Shown here: in pieces, positions 31,855-41,172 of the stretch
Numbering within the stretch: the first letter of the stretch is position 1
Layout: each line of letters begins with the position of its first letter
From: Planococcus sp. CP5-4_YE
GTDB taxonomy: Bacteria; Bacillota; Bacilli; Bacillales_A; Planococcaceae
Length of the DNA: 58,142 nucleotides
NCBI RefSeq assembly: GCF_019042655.1
Contig: NZ_JAHPZO010000017.1
Location: 1 to 58,142, forward strand
Direction of reading: 5' to 3'
Made by a program: the position numbers and the translations under genes
The notes under the pieces: generated by a model
The model's database searches: none
Told to the model about the DNA's origin: nothing
Seen by the model: the letters and a program-made list of their open reading frames with translations, nothing else

Positions 31855-33792
31855 TCATTCAGTTGAATCTGCGGATTGCTGGTAATAATAATCCGCCGGG
31901 TCGACCGGCGTAAAGCCGTTCGGCGTATAGAATCTCAATAAGTCGCCATTGACGACTTGGTCCGATAGCTGCAATTCATATCTTCCGTGCTGCTTCAGGG
32001 TCCCGGCTTGCTCGAGCTGTTGTTCATCTTCGAGTGGCAAGCCGGTTTCCGCATCGTAGAATGCTTCGCCAATGGAATAGACTTCAGGGCTGACGTAATC
32101 ACCGTTGCGGAACATGACGAGTTCTTCGTGTTCTTCCGACAATAAATCGGTTCCGAAATGCACGTACTTCTGCGTTTCCACACCGAGCAAATGCATCACG
32201 GTCGGCAATAGGTCAATTTGGCCGCCATATGTGTCGTTGATGCCGCCTTCCATGCCCGGTACGTGGATGAACAACGGCACGCGCTGAAGTTTAGCGTTCT
32301 CTACTGGCGTGATGTCTTTTGACAATACCTCAGACATCGCCTCATTGTGGTTATCGGAAATGCCGTAATGGTCGCCGTACATGACGATCATCGTATTGTC
32401 CGCAAGCCCGGACGCTTCAAGCTGTTCGAAAAATTGCTGGATTGCTTCGTCTGCATAACGTGCCGTCTGGAAATAATTATCGACGCTCGCATCGCCTGTC
32501 GTCCCTTTTTCGATGGTCGCCAGTTGCTGGTCCATTTTATAAGGGAAATGATGCGAAACGGTGATAAATTTCGAATAGAACGGTTCCGGCAGCGATTCCA
32601 AAAGCGGTGCCGACTGCTCGAAGAATGGTTTATCCATCAAGCCGTATTCTGCCATATCCGCTTCTGTCGTATTCGGATACGATTCGATATCGAAGAAATG
32701 ATCATAGCCGAAAGACTTGTAGATTTCAGAGCGGTTCCAGAACGTCCCATTATTGCCATGGAATACAGCCGACGTATAGCCTTCATCTTTCAAGATGGCT
32801 GGAGCCGATTGATAAGTGTTCTGGCCTTTTGTAATGAATGCAGATCCTTTCGGCAAGCCGAATAGGGAGTTTTCCAGCATGAATTCCGCATCTGAAGTTT
32901 TGCCTTGCGCTGTCTGATGGAAGAAATTATCGAAGTACATCGTATTCGGGTCATCCATCATCGAATTCAAGAACGGCGTGACTTCTTCCCCGTTCAGTTC
33001 ATAATCCATCAGGAAAGTCTGGAACGATTCGAGATGCAAATAGACGACGTTCATGCCTTCCGCTGCACCAAAATATTCTTCATTCGGGCTCGCGTAATTG
33101 GATTTCGTGTAGTTCAATACTTCCGTATTATCGTCGCTGTCCGCCATGACCCGCTGGGAAGAAGCTTTCAAGGTCTCCGCCGTATCATATAGGGCGTAAT
33201 TATACATTCCCAAATACTTGACGATGTACGCACGGTCAAAGCCGCGTGTTAATAGATCGGGACGGTCTGATTCCGCGAGCGACAAATTAAAGAGAGAGAT
33301 TAACAAAGCCGCCGCAATTAACGGCAAGGCCATTCTCTTTTTGATGATGCGCATATCTTTTTCCGTCCGCTTGGAAATTACCCATGCACCGAGAAGCAAT
33401 ACATCCACGAAGTACAGGAAATCCATCGGTTGGATCAAAGTCAGGACGCTGCCGCCCAAATCGCCGAAGTTCTGCGTTTGGAATAAAGTCGGCAACGTGA
33501 TGAAGTCACTGAAGAAGCGGTAATAGACGACATTTGCATACAGTAGGATCGACATGCCGAGGTAAATCGAAAGCAGCGCCCAGTATTTCCGCGTTCCTTT
33601 GAAGAATAGCGAGAAACTCAACAATAGCAGTGATGAACCTAAAGGATTGATTGCCAACAGGAATTCCTGCAGCGCCCCTTCCACTTCCAGCGTAAATTGG
33701 GTTTTTTGCGAGATATAGGTCTTCGCCCACAACATGACAACTGCCAAGAGAAATAAGGTCATGTAGTTATTCATTTTCATTTTATTTTTCAT
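31855..33792 (-). CDS. ltaS: Lipoteichoic acid synthase family protein
   Basis: The 645-residue protein has five N-terminal membrane helices (to about residue 170) and an extracellular sulfatase-fold domain. Active-site marks: Glu255 (YLHLES), the nucleophile Thr299 in AQGKTSDAEF, HFPY, and YGDHYGISDNHN. LtaS enzymes polymerise glycerol phosphate from phosphatidylglycerol; paralogues may instead prime the chain (LtaP/YvgJ) or act in stress (YfnI). Which role this has cannot be told from one locus. The ATG at 33792 has a weak AGGTG site; ATG 33780 or 33774 are possible. Confidence 0.92.
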   Translation of the reverse strand: MKNKMKMNNYMTLFLLAVVMLWAKTYISQKTQFTLEVEGALQEFLLAINPLGSSLLLLSFSLFFKGTRKYWALLSIYLGMSILLYANVVYYRFFSDFITLPTLFQTQNFGDLGGSVLTLIQPMDFLYFVDVLLLGAWVISKRTEKDMRIIKKRMALPLIAAALLISLFNLSLAESDRPDLLTRGFDRAYIVKYLGMYNYALYDTAETLKASSQRVMADSDDNTEVLNYTKSNYASPNEEYFGAAEGMNVVYLHLESFQTFLMDYELNGEEVTPFLNSMMDDPNTMYFDNFFHQTAQGKTSDAEFMLENSLFGLPKGSAFITKGQNTYQSAPAILKDEGYTSAVFHGNNGTFWNRSEIYKSFGYDHFFDIESYPNTTEADMAEYGLMDKPFFEQSAPLLESLPEPFYSKFITVSHHFPYKMDQQLATIEKGTTGDASVDNYFQTARYADEAIQQFFEQLEASGLADNTMIVMYGDHYGISDNHNEAMSEVLSKDITPVENAKLQRVPLFIHVPGMEGGINDTYGGQIDLLPTVMHLLGVETQKYVHFGTDLLSEEHEELVMFRNGDYVSPEVYSIGEAFYDAETGLPLEDEQQLEQAGTLKQHGRYELQLSDQVVNGDLLRFYTPNGFTPVDPADYYYQQSADSTE

Positions 33793-33908
33793 TTTGCATT
33801 ACACCTTTTCATCATCGATTATCTGAAGGCAAGCTTGTGTGCCTGCTTTAAAGAAACAAACTCTATTGTACTCCCATTTTCCGGAAATTCAAAGTTTAAA
33901 GCGGCTGG

Positions 33909-34658
33909 TTAAGACGGTTCAGCATTTTTCATCGCTTCCCGCCATTCGACAAGTTCCTTTTCTTCGATCTGTTTTTCAAGCATCTCATCCCACGCGCCGA
34001 GCCGGGTATTCCAGACACGAGCGTAAAAGAGGTCCTGTTTTTGGTCATATAATTGAAACTCGATGCACGGAATGTATTCAGTGCCATGTTCTTCGCACGA
34101 TGAAATGTCTGCGACGATCACTTGATAGCCATCTTCTGCACTGTTTTTTTCTGCCGTTAACAGCTCATGGATGCGCTCGGTATCAGCATTGTGGCTAATT
34201 GCATAGCGATAGGGCGGGAAGTTTTTCCCGCCTTCTTCAAGCACATCTTCTGACAGCCCATAACTATCGTGCACGGCACTGAAAGATACGATGGCCTCAT
34301 CGTCTTCCATCGCTTCTTCGAAAATGCCTTTTTCCAAATGGCCGTAACCTTTATCAGTCAGCCGGTAGCCTTTTGCATCCAAGCGGATCAACTGCGTACT
34401 GTGCATTTTATCGATCAAATCGCGGATGAACAGCTCTTCGACAAACAGCATCTCAGCGAGCGTGGCAGGGCGTCGGATGTCTGCCTCTTGAAATGCCAGC
34501 AGCAGCATTTTCATTAAAATGTCCATTTTGAGCCGCTTGACGCGGGCAAACGACACGTCATAAGAAACCAACGGCAAATGCCACGAAAGTTCTTTAACAA
34601 TCGTCACGTCCTTGTTGGACGCCAATTCTGCGCGCAGCTTATTATTCAGTTTGTCCAC
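33909..34658 (-). CDS. Winged-helix-like partner protein of an SF1 helicase
   Basis: The 249-residue protein starts 4 bp after the helicase stop, so translation is coupled. An N-terminal region (about 40-115) looks like a winged helix: KMDILMKMLLLAFQEADIRR, VEELFIRDLIDKMHSTQLIR, DAKGYRLTDKGYGHLEKG. The C-terminal part is acidic and contains YRYAISHNADTERIHELL and VIVADISSCEEHGTEYIPC. I do not recognise a named family. The tight pairing suggests that it recruits or regulates the helicase. Confidence 0.7.
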   Translation of the reverse strand: MDKLNNKLRAELASNKDVTIVKELSWHLPLVSYDVSFARVKRLKMDILMKMLLLAFQEADIRRPATLAEMLFVEELFIRDLIDKMHSTQLIRLDAKGYRLTDKGYGHLEKGIFEEAMEDDEAIVSFSAVHDSYGLSEDVLEEGGKNFPPYRYAISHNADTERIHELLTAEKNSAEDGYQVIVADISSCEEHGTEYIPCIEFQLYDQKQDLFYARVWNTRLGAWDEMLEKQIEEKELVEWREAMKNAEPS

Positions 34659-34662
34659 TTGC

Positions 34663-37600
34663 TCACCCCTTCTGCAGCACTTTTACGCCTTGTTTTTGTT
34701 CGGCCACATCGAGCACATGCTGATACATCCGTTTCGTCTGTTCTTTTTTCGCACGTTTTGTGAACATCGTGGAACTGCCGACCATCACGAGTAATTGCTT
34801 GGCGCGCGACAACGCCACGTTCAATCGGCGGTAATCTTTCGCGAAGCCGATATCGCCGCGGTCATTGTGATTATTGCGCACCATGCTCAGGAGGATAATC
34901 TCCATTTCGCTGCCTTGGAATCGGTCGACCGTGCCGGTGCGGATAGTCAAATGCGGCAGTCGCAATTCCTGGTCGATCATGCGCTGCAGCCGCTTTACTT
35001 GTTCGCCGTAGAACGAAATGACGCCGACGGTTTTCAGCTCGTCCGCCGGAATCCGCCCGGCCGCTTTCGCTTCGGCCACCGCATCGTTAAGTTCCACCAG
35101 CAGGCGGCTGATTTCCGCAAGTTCCGACGGGTTGAATAAGCTTTTCCCGCCGCTCATGCGCTTCTCGAAATACGCCGGTTCGTTCGGCAAATCGAGCCAC
35201 ATGAGATGGTTGTTGCGTTTGACGGATGCCGACTCAAGGAAATGGTCGCGTTCTTTGTCTGAATCAGCCAAGCCACATTGCAATTGGACATTCTCGTCTT
35301 TGTAGAACGGCGAGATAGTTTCCATGATGTCTTTGTGCATGCGGTACTGGATGGCGAGCATCGTCTTATTGGTTTCCGGCAAGTTTTTATACAAGCGTTC
35401 GAACAACGATTCTTCGAGCATTTTTTCGAGTTCACGCTTTTCTTCAAAGCCGCTGCCCTCTTTAATCATTTCTTCTAAGGTCTCTTCCAATGTATCGTTG
35501 CCGAGCAATGGCGGCAATTGGTGGTGATCCCCGACCAAAATGACTTTTTTGCCTTTGAGCATTGGCAACAATAGTTCAGGAGGCGTCGCTTTCGACACTT
35601 CGTCGATAATGACGACATCGAATACCGGATAATTGTCCTGGAAATCCTTGCGCGCAGATGCCACGCAAGTCGTGCCGATGACATTGGCGTGTTTGATGTA
35701 CAGCTTGCGGATTTCATCTAAATCGTGCTCATTCGCCGACTCGAGAAGCCCGATCCATTGCTTCTGCACCGATTGCAATAAGGGGAAGTTTTTCTGCTCT
35801 TGCTTGAGCGATTCCACATCGAATGACAAACTAGCGAGTTGTTTCGCGGTTTCTTCGTATGCCGCTTCCGGATCCGCCAACAGGATGGTTTCCAAAGCTT
35901 GAAGTTCCTGCTCTTTCTCTGTTAGACGCCGCATCGCCATGTCAAGTTGCGCTGCAATCTCCACGATTCGCTGTTCAGCTTGGTCGAATGCCGTTTGTTC
36001 AGCGAGCAACTGGGCTTGCTGCTGCTCCAAATCCGCTGCCGCTTGGACGGAATCCGCTTGGTCTTTTCGTAGCTGCGTCAATTGTGTTTGGTGATTGGCA
36101 ATTGCTTGTGCGATATCTTCCGGTACTTCAATCGAAACGGACAAACTAGCCACTCGCCGTTCGATGCGCGAAATTTCTGCGCGCTGCCGTTCCGCTTGTT
36201 CCAGTCCTCGTTCGTCCAAGTCCAGGTAGCGCTGCCTTTGCTTTTCGAGTTCCATGCACAGCGCTTTTTTCAATTGGCCGAATGCACGTTGCGATTCTTC
36301 TATATAAACATCGGCGGCTTTTAGCATCGCGCCTCTCCGCCACACGTCGTTCTGCCGTTTGTATAAGCCGCTCAGCGCTTTCGTGAGCACGCTCGAATCG
36401 ATGTGTTGCGAATTTTTCAGCACCGCGCGCAGCTTTTCCAGAAACTCATCGATATTAGCCGAGGTGAACGATTCCGCTTGCGACAAGGCGCTTTCTTTCA
36501 CTTGCGTCGCATCGATGCCAGAACCCCCCAGCAACTTCTCGACATAGCCGATCGCTGAAGTGACGCTCGTATTATAGGCTTCGAGTTTTTTACGCTCGGC
36601 CATCTTGTCGCGGATCATATCGAGTTTGCTGAGTGAGAAAGTGATCGCCGGCACTTCTTCGATCTGCTGTTCTTTCATCACATCAAGCAAGCTGCCGACT
36701 TTCTTCATGCCCTCGACTGTTTCGAGCACGGCTTGCTTTTCCTTAGCTTTCTCCATCACTTCGTCGCGCTTTTCTTCAATCAATGCCATCTCGCGGCGGA
36801 GTGCTGACAACTGTTTGGTCAGCTCAGTGGACTCGCGTACGCGTTCGAGCTGCTCGATCGTTTCGGTTGTTTGCTGCTGTTGCTGTTCGAACCATTCGGG
36901 CCCATGCCCGCTATCGATCAGACTTTGCGCTTTATCGATTGCCGTTTGCAGAACATCCATTTTCTCTTGGATGCTTTGCTTGCGACTTCTTGCTTGCCGC
37001 TGTTCGAGCTCGATTGCCCGTGTTTTGTTTTGCAACGGTTCGATGGACGACTGCAATTCGCGCTGTTTCGCTTGGGCTGTCTTTTTATCTTCTACGGCTT
37101 GCTGCCATTTTTCAAAAACCGGCTGCAATTCTGCATAGGCCTGTTCCGTTTCTTCAAGCTTGTGGGCAACTTCTTGTTCGCGGGCTTTACGCGCCTCGAA
37201 CTGTGCCGTGATTTCTTTTAAGGTATGGTCTTTCCAATACTGGCCAACGTTTTCTTCGATGAATTTCTGGCCGTCTTCTTCGATGCTTTCGGTGCGCCCG
37301 ACGCGCAAGATGCGGATGTCTTTATGGGCAAGCAAACGCCCGAGCGCATTGTCGACTGCCAGATTCGACTGGGAAGCGACGAGTGTGCGCAAGCCTTTTT
37401 TCGCGTTTTGCAGGCAGATTTCTGAAATGACCGTCGTCTTGCCGGTTCCGGGAGGCCCTTGGATAACGTAGAGATCTTCCGCTGACATCGCCCCTGTCAC
37501 CGCTTGCTGCTGGAATTCATTCAAACGGTTGTGGAACGTGAGCTTCGGCATTTCTTTTAATGGCGCCACATTCGGCCGCTCTTCGAACAATAAGCGGTCG

Positions 37601-38517
37601 AGCTGCGGGTTAACCGCGAGGCCTTTCTCGAGATTGGTAAAGCCTTGGCGCAATCTCCGGATTTGGCTGAGTGCCGCGAAATTGCTGAACACGACTTCCT
37701 TCTTATGAAGAGCATGCGCTTTTTCGCGCAGCTGCTTGATGATGTATGGATTCAATTCGATTTCGATCGCCCGGTTTTTCGTCTTGAGGACACTGCCGAC
37801 ATCGCCGTCGATCCCCGTCAAGCGGACGCTCAAATTGCGCAGGTTTTTCCATTCTTTGTCGTCCATGCGGCAGCCCGTCAAGGTGATGCGGCTGAAGTCG
37901 TGGCTGAACGCCAGATTCGAATAGCCCGTCTTGATATCAGGAATATCCATGCCCTGTTCCTGGATTTTCAAATAGCCTTCCCAGCTCGAGATGCGCTTTT
38001 TCACGTAATCCGAACGCTCTTTCGCCGGTGTCATCCGGTTGATCAAATTCATGAATGCCACCGGCACCGGATCGCGCGAATTCTTGAACTGAATCGATTC
38101 CTCGCGCTGCCAATTGGTGCCGAGCGCCTGATAGGATTTTCTGAGCGTCACGTTGGTCACCAATAATTGATGGTTGGTGAACACGCAGTGAAGCACAGCG
38201 AGTTGCCCTGACGCTTGGTCGGTCAGCCTGCCAGTCTGTTCTGCACTGAACAGCAGCGCAACCGAAAGAGAGCCATCCGCAGTCGACGGATAGCGTTCAA
38301 GAAATACCTGAAACGGGTTGTCCGCCATAAAAAATGAGCGTTCGCTGATGCCGAACCCTCTCATCTTTTCCGATGCGGTTTTAGTTAGACGTATAGACGT
38401 CTGGTATGTGTTTGTCTGCGTTGCCATTGTGTCATCACCTGTTCTGCCAAACTGAAAAAGCCCAATAGCCCGGCTGGTTTCTTCGAGTTTTCGCTGTCGA
38501 TCGTATCTTCTAATCAT
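34663..38517 (-). CDS. Large SF1 (Upf1-like, AAA_11/AAA_12) helicase with coiled-coil insertion
   Basis: The 1284-residue protein has an N-terminal domain (to about 330), Walker A GPPGTGKT (354-361), a long Gln/Glu-rich coiled-coil region (about 430-930), then DEVSKATPPE, GDHHQLPP, YRMHKDIM, DRFQGSEMEIILLSMVR and NVALSRAK, the complete motif set of SF1B Upf1-like helicases. Expected activity is ATP-driven translocation on DNA or RNA. Two starts are plausible: ATG 38517 and ATG 38427, both behind AGGTGAT. It heads a two-gene operon with the winged-helix-like protein. Confidence 0.88.
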   Translation of the reverse strand: MIRRYDRQRKLEETSRAIGLFQFGRTGDDTMATQTNTYQTSIRLTKTASEKMRGFGISERSFFMADNPFQVFLERYPSTADGSLSVALLFSAEQTGRLTDQASGQLAVLHCVFTNHQLLVTNVTLRKSYQALGTNWQREESIQFKNSRDPVPVAFMNLINRMTPAKERSDYVKKRISSWEGYLKIQEQGMDIPDIKTGYSNLAFSHDFSRITLTGCRMDDKEWKNLRNLSVRLTGIDGDVGSVLKTKNRAIEIELNPYIIKQLREKAHALHKKEVVFSNFAALSQIRRLRQGFTNLEKGLAVNPQLDRLLFEERPNVAPLKEMPKLTFHNRLNEFQQQAVTGAMSAEDLYVIQGPPGTGKTTVISEICLQNAKKGLRTLVASQSNLAVDNALGRLLAHKDIRILRVGRTESIEEDGQKFIEENVGQYWKDHTLKEITAQFEARKAREQEVAHKLEETEQAYAELQPVFEKWQQAVEDKKTAQAKQRELQSSIEPLQNKTRAIELEQRQARSRKQSIQEKMDVLQTAIDKAQSLIDSGHGPEWFEQQQQQTTETIEQLERVRESTELTKQLSALRREMALIEEKRDEVMEKAKEKQAVLETVEGMKKVGSLLDVMKEQQIEEVPAITFSLSKLDMIRDKMAERKKLEAYNTSVTSAIGYVEKLLGGSGIDATQVKESALSQAESFTSANIDEFLEKLRAVLKNSQHIDSSVLTKALSGLYKRQNDVWRRGAMLKAADVYIEESQRAFGQLKKALCMELEKQRQRYLDLDERGLEQAERQRAEISRIERRVASLSVSIEVPEDIAQAIANHQTQLTQLRKDQADSVQAAADLEQQQAQLLAEQTAFDQAEQRIVEIAAQLDMAMRRLTEKEQELQALETILLADPEAAYEETAKQLASLSFDVESLKQEQKNFPLLQSVQKQWIGLLESANEHDLDEIRKLYIKHANVIGTTCVASARKDFQDNYPVFDVVIIDEVSKATPPELLLPMLKGKKVILVGDHHQLPPLLGNDTLEETLEEMIKEGSGFEEKRELEKMLEESLFERLYKNLPETNKTMLAIQYRMHKDIMETISPFYKDENVQLQCGLADSDKERDHFLESASVKRNNHLMWLDLPNEPAYFEKRMSGGKSLFNPSELAEISRLLVELNDAVAEAKAAGRIPADELKTVGVISFYGEQVKRLQRMIDQELRLPHLTIRTGTVDRFQGSEMEIILLSMVRNNHNDRGDIGFAKDYRRLNVALSRAKQLLVMVGSSTMFTKRAKKEQTKRMYQHVLDVAEQKQGVKVLQKG

Positions 38518-38644
38518 ATCACCTGCAGGGCCTTTATGTTTTCTGAACTTATGTATTTTACCGGAAACCCTTCTTTTGCCTCACCTAGTTTCCACTCGCC
38601 AAGCGCTGGCAGAAACTCCCCTGCGCCGCCAATCCGGGAAAATC

Positions 38645-38694
38645 AAAAAAACACCTATGTCTTGGACGAACCATCCAAAGCACAGGTGTTTTCG
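38645..38694 (-). terminator. Intrinsic terminator of the SDR gene
   Basis: AAAACACCT...CTTGGA pairs with TCCAA...AGGTGTTTT; a T7 run follows on the minus strand. Confidence 0.8.
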
Positions 38695-38716
38695 AATACT
38701 GCTACTGCATTCACGG

Positions 38717-39457
38717 TTATTGCGCGGTATAGCCCCCATCAACCAGGATGGTGGTGCCAGTGGTGAAATCATTTTCACTAAGGAAAATGATCGCATGGGC
38801 GATTTCATCCGCGTTTCCGAGACGGCCGATCGGATGCTTGCTGACCAGCTGGCCGTAGAACTCTTCGCCGAGCGCTTCACGGCTCACCATGCCGGATTCG
38901 ACATAGCCCGGCGCGACAGCGTTGACGCGGATATTATGCTTGGCATATTGCAGCGCCAGGGATTTCGTCATGAGGTTGACCGCGCCTTTGGATGCGTTAT
39001 AGGCAAACGCTGCTCCTTCGCCGACACTTCCGAGGATCGAGGAAGTATTGATGATGGCGCCGCCTCCATTGTTCATCATGTGGCGAATGGCGTGCTTCGC
39101 ACCGAAGAAGATGCTGTCCTGATTGACCGCAATGACTTTATGGTAATCTTCATAGCTCAGCTCATGGGTTTCCGTCAGCGCACCAATGCCGGCGTTGCTG
39201 ACGAGCAGGTCAATTGTGCCAAACTGATCGATCGCGAAATCAATCATCGCTTTCACCGAATCTTCGCTTGCCACATCCACTTTAATGAACAGGATGTCAC
39301 CATCGTTCTTCAAGCTCTCTGCTGCCTGTTTGCCGCCTTCTTCATTAAAATCGGCAATGACCACTTTGACGCCTTTCGCTAAATATGCTTTTGCCGCCGC
39401 CAATCCGATTCCAGAAGCTCCGCCTGTCACCACTGCCACTTTGCCTGCCAACTCCAT
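38717..39457 (-). CDS. Short-chain dehydrogenase/reductase
   Basis: A 246-residue classical SDR: cofactor motif TGGASGIG (11-18), NAG at 88-90, Ser140, Tyr153 and Lys157 (YNASK), and PGYVESGM after strand 6. Asp37 after strand 2 (IADF) suggests NAD rather than NADP. Substrate unknown. GGAGG-like sequence (GGAGGCGATAAG) precedes the ATG. Confidence 0.92.
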   Translation of the reverse strand: MELAGKVAVVTGGASGIGLAAAKAYLAKGVKVVIADFNEEGGKQAAESLKNDGDILFIKVDVASEDSVKAMIDFAIDQFGTIDLLVSNAGIGALTETHELSYEDYHKVIAVNQDSIFFGAKHAIRHMMNNGGGAIINTSSILGSVGEGAAFAYNASKGAVNLMTKSLALQYAKHNIRVNAVAPGYVESGMVSREALGEEFYGQLVSKHPIGRLGNADEIAHAIIFLSENDFTTGTTILVDGGYTAQ

Positions 39458-39539
39458 CTTATCGCCTCCACTTCCATATTTTGTATCAATCTTATATTAT
39501 CAGAATTATCCATCAATAAGGAATATATTTTGGCTATTT

Positions 39540-40079
39540 TTATTTCAGTTCCTCCATTAGCTTATAAATTTTGCGGACGGTATTCACATTTCGGACGGTG
39601 ACCAGCTTATATAATTTGGTCCCGACGATTTTCGCCATTCCGCTTTTGGTGACATCCCCTCGGTCGACCGACCAAAGAATTGCCCCGGGCACGTATTGCA
39701 CGCGATCGATGCCTGGCTTCAAAGTCAATTGCTCCAGCACGCCTTCATCATCGGCTTGTTCCCATAAAAACAGCACATCGCTTTTCAATCCTTCGTCGTT
39801 GGCCCATTCCGGCGGGACCGCTTGTGCAATGCGGCTGTATTCGTCGAATGAATAAATGAGCACCTTGATGCGCAGCCCGAAACGTTCAAAAATCGCCTCT
39901 TTCAAAACAAGCGTTACTTGCTCTTTATTACGGGCGTCTTTGAAGATGATATTCCCTGAGTTGATATACGTTTTGACCGACGACATGCCTGCTTGTTCGA
40001 ACACTTCTTTCAGTTCTTTCATGCTGATTTTATTGTTGCCGCCGACATTGATTCCGCGAAGCAGCGCTGCATAGATCAT
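39540..40079 (-). CDS. DUF1697-family protein
   Basis: The 179-residue protein has the DUF1697 pattern: YAALLRGINVGGNNKISMKE at the start, SVKTYINSGNIIF, and KSGMAKIVGTKLYKLVTVRN with N and T before KIYKLM. I start at ATG 40079, 8 nt after AGGGG; ATG 40085 is too close to that site. Function unknown; the family is widespread and usually monocistronic. Confidence 0.9.
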   Translation of the reverse strand: MIYAALLRGINVGGNNKISMKELKEVFEQAGMSSVKTYINSGNIIFKDARNKEQVTLVLKEAIFERFGLRIKVLIYSFDEYSRIAQAVPPEWANDEGLKSDVLFLWEQADDEGVLEQLTLKPGIDRVQYVPGAILWSVDRGDVTKSGMAKIVGTKLYKLVTVRNVNTVRKIYKLMEELK

Positions 40080-40220
40080 GGACATTTCCCCTTTTGGTCA
40101 ATAGCGGACCAACAAATGGAGTTGGTCGTCATGCTATCCGTTTTTTAGAAACCTAATTTTTGACGGAGTTCTCATACAAAGCTTACAGTAAAGACAATTA
40201 CACAAAGGAGGAGTTCTTAG

Positions 40221-41096
40221 ATGAATGATATTCCATTGATCGTGACAACCGATTGGCTAGCAGAACATTTGAATGATCCAGATTTGCGGATTGTGGATGC
40301 GACGGTATTCATGAAATTTCCGGAAGCCGGTGGGCCGCCGGATGTAGAGTCCGGCAAGGAGTCCTTTGCACAAGGCCATATCCCGGGAGCGGTGTATGCT
40401 GATTTGCTCGGAGAGTTGACGGACAGCGAATCGGATTTGCCGTTCACGGTGCCACCGCGCGACGCTTTTATCGACAAAATGACCGAGCTCGGCATTGGCG
40501 ACGGCACGCGCACCGTCGTTTATGACCAAAACGCACTCGTCGGCGAATCGGTTGCCGCTTCGTACTGGGCTTCGCGCCTCGCGTGGCAATTGCGCTATGA
40601 AGGATTTGACCAAATCGCCATTTTAGAAGGCGGTTTGCAAAAATGGCAGGCGGAAAACCGCGACTTATCAACAAACGCAGCGCCCTATCCAAAAGCCAGC
40701 TTCTCAGGGCAGCGGCGCAGCGATATGCTCGCCACGAAAGAAGACGTCCGCCAAGCCATCGATGACGAACAAACCATTCTCATCGACAGCCTGTCGCCGG
40801 AAGAATACGAAGGCAGCCACATCCCAAGCAGCCAAAACGTCTTTTTCGCAGACCTTGCAGACGAACAGACAAAAGCCTTATACGATGATGAAAAACTGCG
40901 TGCTGCCTTTGAACAGACCGGTGCGCTCGACCCCACAAAAAAAGTTATCACTTATTGCGGGGGTGGCATCGCAGCAACCTGGAACGCTTTATTGCTGAAT
41001 AAACTCGGACAGCCGAATGTGGCCGTATACGACGGCTCCATGAACGAATGGACAAGCGACCCGTCTTGCCCAGTCATTAAAAGCGAAACTCGCTAA
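40221..41096 (+). CDS. Two-domain sulfurtransferase (rhodanese)
   Basis: The 291-residue protein has two rhodanese domains. The N-terminal one is inactive (YDQNALVGESVAA in place of the Cys loop). The C-terminal one carries the catalytic Cys246 in TYCGGGIAAT. HIPGAVYADL and SHIPSSQNVFF mark the two copies. It transfers sulfane sulfur from thiosulfate or mercaptopyruvate to an acceptor; the CGGGI loop is closer to that of thiosulfate:cyanide sulfurtransferases. AAGGAGG precedes the ATG. Confidence 0.93.
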   Translation: MNDIPLIVTTDWLAEHLNDPDLRIVDATVFMKFPEAGGPPDVESGKESFAQGHIPGAVYADLLGELTDSESDLPFTVPPRDAFIDKMTELGIGDGTRTVVYDQNALVGESVAASYWASRLAWQLRYEGFDQIAILEGGLQKWQAENRDLSTNAAPYPKASFSGQRRSDMLATKEDVRQAIDDEQTILIDSLSPEEYEGSHIPSSQNVFFADLADEQTKALYDDEKLRAAFEQTGALDPTKKVITYCGGGIAATWNALLLNKLGQPNVAVYDGSMNEWTSDPSCPVIKSETR

Positions 41097-41106
41097 TAGA
41101 AGAACA

Positions 41107-41142
41107 CTCCCGGCCAAATTCTCATGGCCGGGATTTTTTTGC
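41107..41142. terminator. Bidirectional intrinsic terminator
   Basis: TCCCGGCCA pairs with TGGCCGGGA, then T7, between converging genes. Confidence 0.88.
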
Positions 41143-41172
41143 CTGCGCGACCGTTCCATCGCTCGTTGAAAA

